The notes below the pieces were generated by a model, which was given only the letters and a program-made list of their open reading frames with translations, was not told the DNA's origin and searched no databases. A stretch of DNA of 64,000 nucleotides from Citrobacter freundii (GTDB taxonomy: Bacteria > Bacteroidota > Bacteroidia > Chitinophagales > Chitinophagaceae), in NCBI GenBank assembly GCA_003243445.1, contig QFQQ01000004.1:122752-186751 (forward strand), written 5' to 3'. This document shows, piece by piece, positions 59,877 to 64,000 of the stretch. Made by a program: the position numbers and the translations under genes. How positions within the stretch are numbered: the first letter of the stretch is position 1; every line of letters starts with the position of its first letter.

Positions 59877-61013
59877 CTATCCTCTTTCCTGTGCTCGAAG
59901 CCAGCGTTCCGGATATTCATTGCTGCTTGCCAGCAGATAGTCTTTATAACTGCAGGCGATATATTTCTTATCCGGCAGCTGCATCCACCAGCGGCCTGTT
60001 TTTTTGCTTTGCAAAAATGTTGTTTCCACTTCTGCGAAAGCCGTATGATATTCGTTGAATGAATCGCGTTGATCCAGTGTTGCCTCCCTTCTGCCGCGGC
60101 TTTTGCCATCGATCAGGTACCAGAGCATCTGGCTGATCTGGCGTGCAGTAAGCTCATCCCTGTCAAATTGTGCCTGGTAGCCATAAATACCAATGCTCGT
60201 CACATTCGGACTCATGCCGGCATAGCGCAGCAATGCGCATGACTCTTCACCATTGAATCCGTTTGGAGATACATTATTCGCCGGCGCATAAGCGCTTGCA
60301 ATGGCGGAAATATCAAAGGAAAAAAGATGACTGTTGCGGATCACCGGTTCCATCTCATCGATGTTTTCCTTTACATGTCCCACGCGGAAACAATCGAAGC
60401 GGAGCTTATCCATCGTTTCCAGCATTCTTGGATGCACATAGTAGCTTTGAAAACCGATGTGGTTGTAATGCCGCATATAGTTTGGTTCACCCGTCAGCAT
60501 TTCCATCAGAAAATTCTGGTGACGGAACGGTGAACTCATATCCAGATCGATCAGGGCATCCACCACCGAAGCTTCGATCTGTCGTTTGCTGTCTGCATAA
60601 GCATGATATTGCGAAAGAGTAAGATCATGTGATCCACCGAGCACGACTACTGTTTTGCCATCAGCTGTCAGTTCCTTGATCACCGTTTTCAGTGCGGCAT
60701 AGGAATCTGTAAAAGATGCCCCGGGTTGAAGATTCCCGATATCCGCAATACGGATATCTGTATGCCAGTAAAAAAGCTGGTAAAAATGCCGGCGGATCGT
60801 ATCCGGAGCGCGGTTTTCTGATCCGATCATGCCGCTGCCACGCTGTTCACCGCAACCAACGATCACCAGTTGTACATCATCCAGATCCGGCATTTCGCCG
60901 TCATATACTGATAATATTTTCCCGAATTGTCCATCCTTATATCCTTCATCCTGCGAGATCTCATGCAGGTTGATGGGAGAAAGAAAGTCTGTTAAATGAA
61001 GGTAGTCTGACAT
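59877..61013 (-). CDS. Arginase/formimidoylglutamase-fold protein with degenerate metal-binding motifs
   Basis: About 378 residues from the ATG at 61013 (MSDYLHLTDFLSPINLHEIS). The ureohydrolase fold is recognisable, but the metal motifs differ from active arginases. GGDHS is replaced by GGSHD (VVLGGSHDLTLSQYHAY). DAHxD is replaced by DLDMSSP. The SFDxDxxDP motif is replaced by SFDISAIASAYAP. Later sequence (NGFNGEESCALLRYAGMSPNVTSIGIYGY) resembles the Bacteroidota formimidoylglutamase-like branch. A binuclear manganese site looks unlikely, so the activity is uncertain. It is divergent from pheS. Confidence 0.88.
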   Translation of the reverse strand: MSDYLHLTDFLSPINLHEISQDEGYKDGQFGKILSVYDGEMPDLDDVQLVIVGCGEQRGSGMIGSENRAPDTIRRHFYQLFYWHTDIRIADIGNLQPGASFTDSYAALKTVIKELTADGKTVVVLGGSHDLTLSQYHAYADSKRQIEASVVDALIDLDMSSPFRHQNFLMEMLTGEPNYMRHYNHIGFQSYYVHPRMLETMDKLRFDCFRVGHVKENIDEMEPVIRNSHLFSFDISAIASAYAPANNVSPNGFNGEESCALLRYAGMSPNVTSIGIYGYQAQFDRDELTARQISQMLWYLIDGKSRGRREATLDQRDSFNEYHTAFAEVETTFLQSKKTGRWWMQLPDKKYIACSYKDYLLASSNEYPERWLRAQERG

Positions 61014-61037
61014 AAGTTGCAAAGCTAAGGCAACTGG

Positions 61038-61142
61038 TTAAAAGTCAAAATTCAAAAGTAAAAAGTAAAAAACACTCAATTCCCGTATAACTTTCCATTA
61101 TAGAAACTTTTTTACTTTTTACTTTTGAATTTTGACTTTTTA
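61038..61142. repeat. Long inverted repeat Q between divergent genes, 7-bp words
   Basis: The left arm (61038-61072) is AGTCAAA, ATTCAAA, AGTAAAA, AGTAAAA. The right arm (61108-61142) is complementary over about 35 bp with one single-base difference. It lies in the divergent region between the arginase-fold gene and pheS, 20 bp before the pheS -7 box. Confidence 0.92.
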
Positions 61143-61161
61143 AAACCTTCCTGTCTTAGCT

Positions 61162-61169
61162 TATCTTTG
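61162..61169 (+). promoter_or_regulatory. -7 promoter element of pheS
   Basis: TATCTTTG matches TAnnTTTG exactly and ends 5 bp before the pheS ATG. Confidence 0.6.
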
Positions 61170-61174
61170 TAAAC

Positions 61175-62206
61175 ATGGAGTCATTGCTACAACAACTCGA
61201 AGAGTACAAAAAAGAAATCGGATCTGCCGCTGCTGCTGATGAAAAGCAGCTGGAAGAATTCCGTATAAAATACCTGGGAACCAAGGGTCTGGTAAAGACG
61301 GTGATGGGGGAAATGAAAAATGTGCCTGTTGATAAGAAGAAAGAATTTGGTCAGATCCTGAATGAATTCAAGCTTTTTACCGAACAAAGATATGAGGAGC
61401 TGAAGCAAACGGCGGCCAGCGGCCCTTCGGGCTCCGCTTTGCAGATCGATCTCAGCCTGCCCGGCGATCCGATCCCGGTCGGCAGCCGTCACCCCATCAC
61501 GCTGATGAAAAACCGGATCGTTTCGATCTTTCAGCGCCTGGGATTTGCGGAAGCAGAAGGCCCGGAGATCGAAGATGACTGGCACAACTTCGGTGCGCTG
61601 AACCTGCCGCCGCATCACCCCGCGCGCGATATGCAGGACACGTTTTATATCCAGCAGAATCCCGACTGGGTGTTGCGTACGCATACCAGCAATACACAGA
61701 TCCGTGAAATGGAAAAAGGTAAACTGCCGATCAGGGTGGTTTGCCCGGGGCGTGTATACAGGAACGAAACAGTGAGTGCGCGCAGCCATTGCTTTTTCCA
61801 CCAGGTGGAAGGTTTATATATCGATGAAAATGTATCCTTCGCAGACCTGAAGCAAACGCTTTACTTCTTCGTAAAAGAAATGTACGGAAAGGACGTAAGA
61901 GTCCGCTTCCGTCCTTCTTACTTTCCGTTCACTGAGCCAAGCGCGGAGATGGATGTGAGTTGCTTTATCTGCGGCGGAACTGGTTGCAATATCTGCAAAA
62001 AAACAGGCTGGGTAGAGATCCTCGGATGCGGAATGGTACATCCGAACGTTTTACAGAATTGTCATATCGATCCGAATAAATATACCGGCTTCGCCTTCGG
62101 TATGGGAATCGAAAGACCAGCATTGCTGAAATATGATATCAATGATATCCGTCTGTTCAGCGAGAATGATCTGAGGTTCCTGAAACAGTTTACGCCGGCC
62201 ATTTAG
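61175..62206 (+). CDS. pheS: Phenylalanine--tRNA ligase alpha subunit
   Basis: 343 residues. The N-terminal coiled coil (1-85) contacts tRNA. The class II catalytic core follows, with motif 1 around HPITLMKNRIVSIFQRLGF, motif 2 around VVCPGRVYRNETVSARSHCFFHQVEGLYID and motif 3 around GFAFGMGIERPALLKYDINDIRLF. A cysteine-containing loop CFICGGTGCNICKKTGW (about 265-281) is normal for many PheS proteins. It charges tRNA-Phe together with PheT, which is not in this window. It is monocistronic between two long inverted repeats. Confidence 0.97.
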   Translation: MESLLQQLEEYKKEIGSAAAADEKQLEEFRIKYLGTKGLVKTVMGEMKNVPVDKKKEFGQILNEFKLFTEQRYEELKQTAASGPSGSALQIDLSLPGDPIPVGSRHPITLMKNRIVSIFQRLGFAEAEGPEIEDDWHNFGALNLPPHHPARDMQDTFYIQQNPDWVLRTHTSNTQIREMEKGKLPIRVVCPGRVYRNETVSARSHCFFHQVEGLYIDENVSFADLKQTLYFFVKEMYGKDVRVRFRPSYFPFTEPSAEMDVSCFICGGTGCNICKKTGWVEILGCGMVHPNVLQNCHIDPNKYTGFAFGMGIERPALLKYDINDIRLFSENDLRFLKQFTPAI

Positions 62207-62221
62207 CGGGCACGCGTGGCA

Positions 62222-62318
62222 GGTTCAAAAGTTTAAATGTTCGAAGGTTTAAATGTTTGAGTCAGTTGTTTACCAACGATTAAACATTTAAACCTTCGAA
62301 CATTTAAACTTTTAAACC
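62222..62318. repeat. Long inverted repeat R between convergent genes, 8-bp words, 37-bp arms
   Basis: The left arm (62222-62258) is GTTCAAAA, GTTTAAAT, GTTCGAAG, GTTTAAAT. The right arm (62282-62318) is complementary over all 37 bp with one mismatch. It lies between the pheS stop and the stop of the minus-strand membrane gene. It has the same word family as the element at 21704. Confidence 0.93.
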
Positions 62319-62325
62319 CTTCTCT

Positions 62326-62907
62326 CTACGATTTCATCCGCTGATAACTGAAATAGGCTGCGGCAATGAACGCAACAACGGAAATATAAAACCACGGGGT
62401 AAAGTCAACAGACATACTCATGTTAATATCCGTATTCATTCCCAGATCCGTCTTGACCTGCCTTTTAACATCTACCAGCAACCCGATCAATGCGGCGGCA
62501 GATAATGCGCCTGTTAATACACCGCCGATCCCTCCGGCCTTGAGATTGCTGATCGAAACCAGTAGTCCCAGAGCCCCGAGTGCCAGCGCCGCTAATGCGT
62601 ATACATTGGGATCTTTTTTGTCGTTTTTGGTAAGACTGAGGTTCGAATCCGGACCCGCGGTTTTCTCCAGGCCATTAAACAGCGTATTGCTTGAGCCGGG
62701 CCCCTCCACTTTAAAACCCGTTGCTAACTCTGCGCCGGTCACTTTTTGCAGAGACATATTATTGCATCGTATATCAATAAATGGAAAAAAGAACAGTAGA
62801 ATTCCAACCGCAAAGGCAATTGTCGATGGCATTTTCCCTTTTACATAGGGTTTTTGCACAGCAGGCATTGGCGGTATGTCCGGAGAAGTGGTGATGGTAT
62901 CGGTCAT
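62326..62907 (-). CDS. Membrane protein of unknown function
   Basis: 193 residues from the ATG at 62907 (MTDTITTSPDIPPMPAVQKP); the frame opens at 62985 but the first 26 residues are unlikely. A Pro-rich N-terminus is followed by a helix (about 28-45, IAFAVGILLFFFPFIDIRC) and a short extracytoplasmic domain (about 46-100). Two central helices (about 103-145) and a C-terminal helix (about 168-187, WFYISVVAFIAAAYF) complete it. I do not recognise a family. It converges on pheS and is divergent from the dehydrogenase gene. Confidence 0.75.
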   Translation of the reverse strand: MTDTITTSPDIPPMPAVQKPYVKGKMPSTIAFAVGILLFFFPFIDIRCNNMSLQKVTGAELATGFKVEGPGSSNTLFNGLEKTAGPDSNLSLTKNDKKDPNVYALAALALGALGLLVSISNLKAGGIGGVLTGALSAAALIGLLVDVKRQVKTDLGMNTDINMSMSVDFTPWFYISVVAFIAAAYFSYQRMKS

Positions 62908-63033
62908 GGCAAAAATTTCGTTTAAATTAAAACTTGTTTTTGAAGAATAAAAGTTGTTGTTTTTAAGCCGGGATTTTCCCGCCATAACTCATTTCGTGCA
63001 AACAAATATCTTTACACCATTAAAACAGCCGGT

Positions 63034-63879
63034 TTGGATATAAACACAATCTGCGTATGCGGCGCAGGCACGATGGGCAGCGGTATTGCGCAGGTAGCAG
63101 CGCAATCCGGTTTTTTTACACTGCTATATGATCTTAATCCGGCAATGCTGGAAAAAGCGCGGACCGGTATCGAACGCAGTCTGGAAAAAGCAGTGGAAAA
63201 GCAAAAGATCACCGCTGAAGAAAAAGACAATACACTTTCACGGATCGTTTTTACGGCCGATCTGCAAACCTGTCTCGCCGATCTTTTTATTGAAGCAGTG
63301 GTGGAAAGACCCGAAGTCAAGATCGCACTGTTTAATCAGCTCGCGGAACTGAATCATAGCGAATGCATCTTCGCCAGCAATACATCATCGCTGGCAGTAA
63401 CTGCTATTGCAAAGGATATCGTTCATCCGTCACGTGTGATCGGACTGCATTTTTTCAATCCTGCTCCCCTGATGAAACTGGTAGAGATCATTACCACGCC
63501 GATGACGGACCCATTGCTCGCCGAAAGAATGATACAACTGGTAAAAGCGATGGGGAAAACACCCGTTGTCTGCAAAGACTCTCCCGGGTTCATCGTCAAC
63601 CGGGTGGCAAGACCATACTATATCGAGTCATTGCGACTGGTGGAAGAAAACGATACCAGCTTTGAACAGGCTGATAAATTGCTGGAAGCAACCGGTTTCA
63701 GAATGGGACCGTTTAAACTGATGGACCTGATCGGTAATGATGTGAATTATGCAGTAAGCTGTTCTGTATATGATCAAATGAATAAACCCGAACGCCTTCG
63801 TCCTTCAGCTATACAAAAAGAAAAAGTGGAAAGAGGTGAGCTGGGACAAAAATCAGGAAAAGGTTACTATAGCTATTAA
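63034..63879 (+). CDS. 3-hydroxyacyl-CoA dehydrogenase (3-hydroxybutyryl-CoA dehydrogenase type)
   Basis: 281 residues from a TTG start (MDINTICVCGAGTMGSGIAQVAAQ); no ATG is available, and the dinucleotide motif begins at residue 10 as in the family. The NAD-binding domain has GAGTMGSGIAQ, and the catalytic His lies in GLHFFNPAPLMKLVEII. The C-terminal domain holds SPGFIVNRVARPYYIESLRL then GPFKLMDLIGNDVNY. It interconverts 3-hydroxyacyl-CoA and 3-oxoacyl-CoA in fatty acid or butanoate metabolism. A near-consensus -7 element (TATCTTTA, 63007-63014) lies 20 bp before the start. Confidence 0.94.
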   Translation: MDINTICVCGAGTMGSGIAQVAAQSGFFTLLYDLNPAMLEKARTGIERSLEKAVEKQKITAEEKDNTLSRIVFTADLQTCLADLFIEAVVERPEVKIALFNQLAELNHSECIFASNTSSLAVTAIAKDIVHPSRVIGLHFFNPAPLMKLVEIITTPMTDPLLAERMIQLVKAMGKTPVVCKDSPGFIVNRVARPYYIESLRLVEENDTSFEQADKLLEATGFRMGPFKLMDLIGNDVNYAVSCSVYDQMNKPERLRPSAIQKEKVERGELGQKSGKGYYSY

Positions 63880-63968
63880 GCTAAATCTCCACCTTCAGGC
63901 TAATCGTTATCCAAATTTATTAATGGCGTAAGGTTCCCTCCTCCGCTTCGCTACGGCGGACAGAGCCC

Positions 63969-64000
63969 GCAGATTTACGCAGATCTAAAACACGCAGATG
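63969..64000. repeat. Start of a 9-bp word run cut by the window edge
   Basis: ACGCAGATT-like words (CGCAGATTT, ACGCAGATC, ACGCAGATG) resemble the arm words at 2664-2699. Only one arm can be seen before the window ends. Confidence 0.55.

Overview
The window is chromosomal DNA of a Bacteroidota bacterium, most likely family Chitinophagaceae. The evidence is a SusC/SusD pair, the gliding lipoprotein gene gldD next to gldE, the gldE-ssb-mutY-HU-RNase E/G neighbourhood, a dual-membrane-spanning anti-sigma factor beside an ECF sigma factor, and several promoters of the Bacteroidota type (TTTG, about 19 bp, TAnnTTTG). Gene content is mostly housekeeping. There is no phage, insertion sequence, CRISPR array, tRNA or rRNA that I can see.

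Layout. 1-2663: 3' part of carB, without the C-terminal allosteric domain. 2803-5450 (minus): response regulator, histidine kinase, multi-pass membrane protein and a small unknown protein. 5782-10466 (plus): ComEC-like protein, purH, EamA transporter. 10500-15962 (minus): deacetylase-like protein, LutB-like iron-sulfur protein with a DUF3109 protein, and a TPR membrane protein. 16181-20139 (minus): gldD, gldE, ssb, mutY. 20281-23770 (plus): HU-like protein, TPR protein, a 31-residue basic ribosomal-type protein, RNase E/G. 23857-31842 (minus): M14 peptidase, SusD, SusC, YugP-type protease. 32309-40205 (plus): radA, comF-like gene, beta-helix lipoprotein, glutathione peroxidase, M16 peptidase. 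40782-43025 (minus): small membrane protein, SDR dehydrogenase, TetR regulator with two matching palindromic operators. 43294-48191 (plus): holB, ricT, then two HigB/HigA-type toxin-antitoxin loci, the first with a broken toxin. 48198-51116 (minus): GH3/beta-lactamase fusion. 51435-53258 (plus): mutL. 53335-61013 (minus): dual-membrane anti-sigma factor, ECF sigma, lipoprotein, PBP4-type carboxypeptidase, Gfo/Idh/MocA oxidoreductase, arginase-fold protein. 61175-64000: pheS, a membrane protein on minus, and a 3-hydroxyacyl-CoA dehydrogenase.

The most unusual signal is between the genes. At least eighteen intergenic regions hold long inverted repeats whose arms are tandem runs of a short degenerate word, with a period of exactly 7, 8 or 9 bp. 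The words differ completely between loci (GATGTTC-, AGTAAAA-, GTTTAAAT-, TTCCAGAGG-, TTCCCGTCT- and ACGCGGATT-like), but the architecture is the same. In the best examples the two arms are almost perfectly complementary while the words within one arm differ from each other. Two loci differ between arms by exactly two whole words. They occur between convergent, co-directional and divergent genes, so terminator function alone does not explain them. I do not recognise this as a described element class and treat it as the main candidate for something new.

Other points of note are the degraded HigB-like toxin that keeps an intact antitoxin and operator, the 34-bp perfect TetR palindrome, the sigma factor with its trans-envelope anti-sigma factor, an arginase-fold protein with degenerate metal-binding motifs, and a possible small RNA between yugP and radA. 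All functional calls rest on reading the translated sequences and remembered family motifs. No database search was run.
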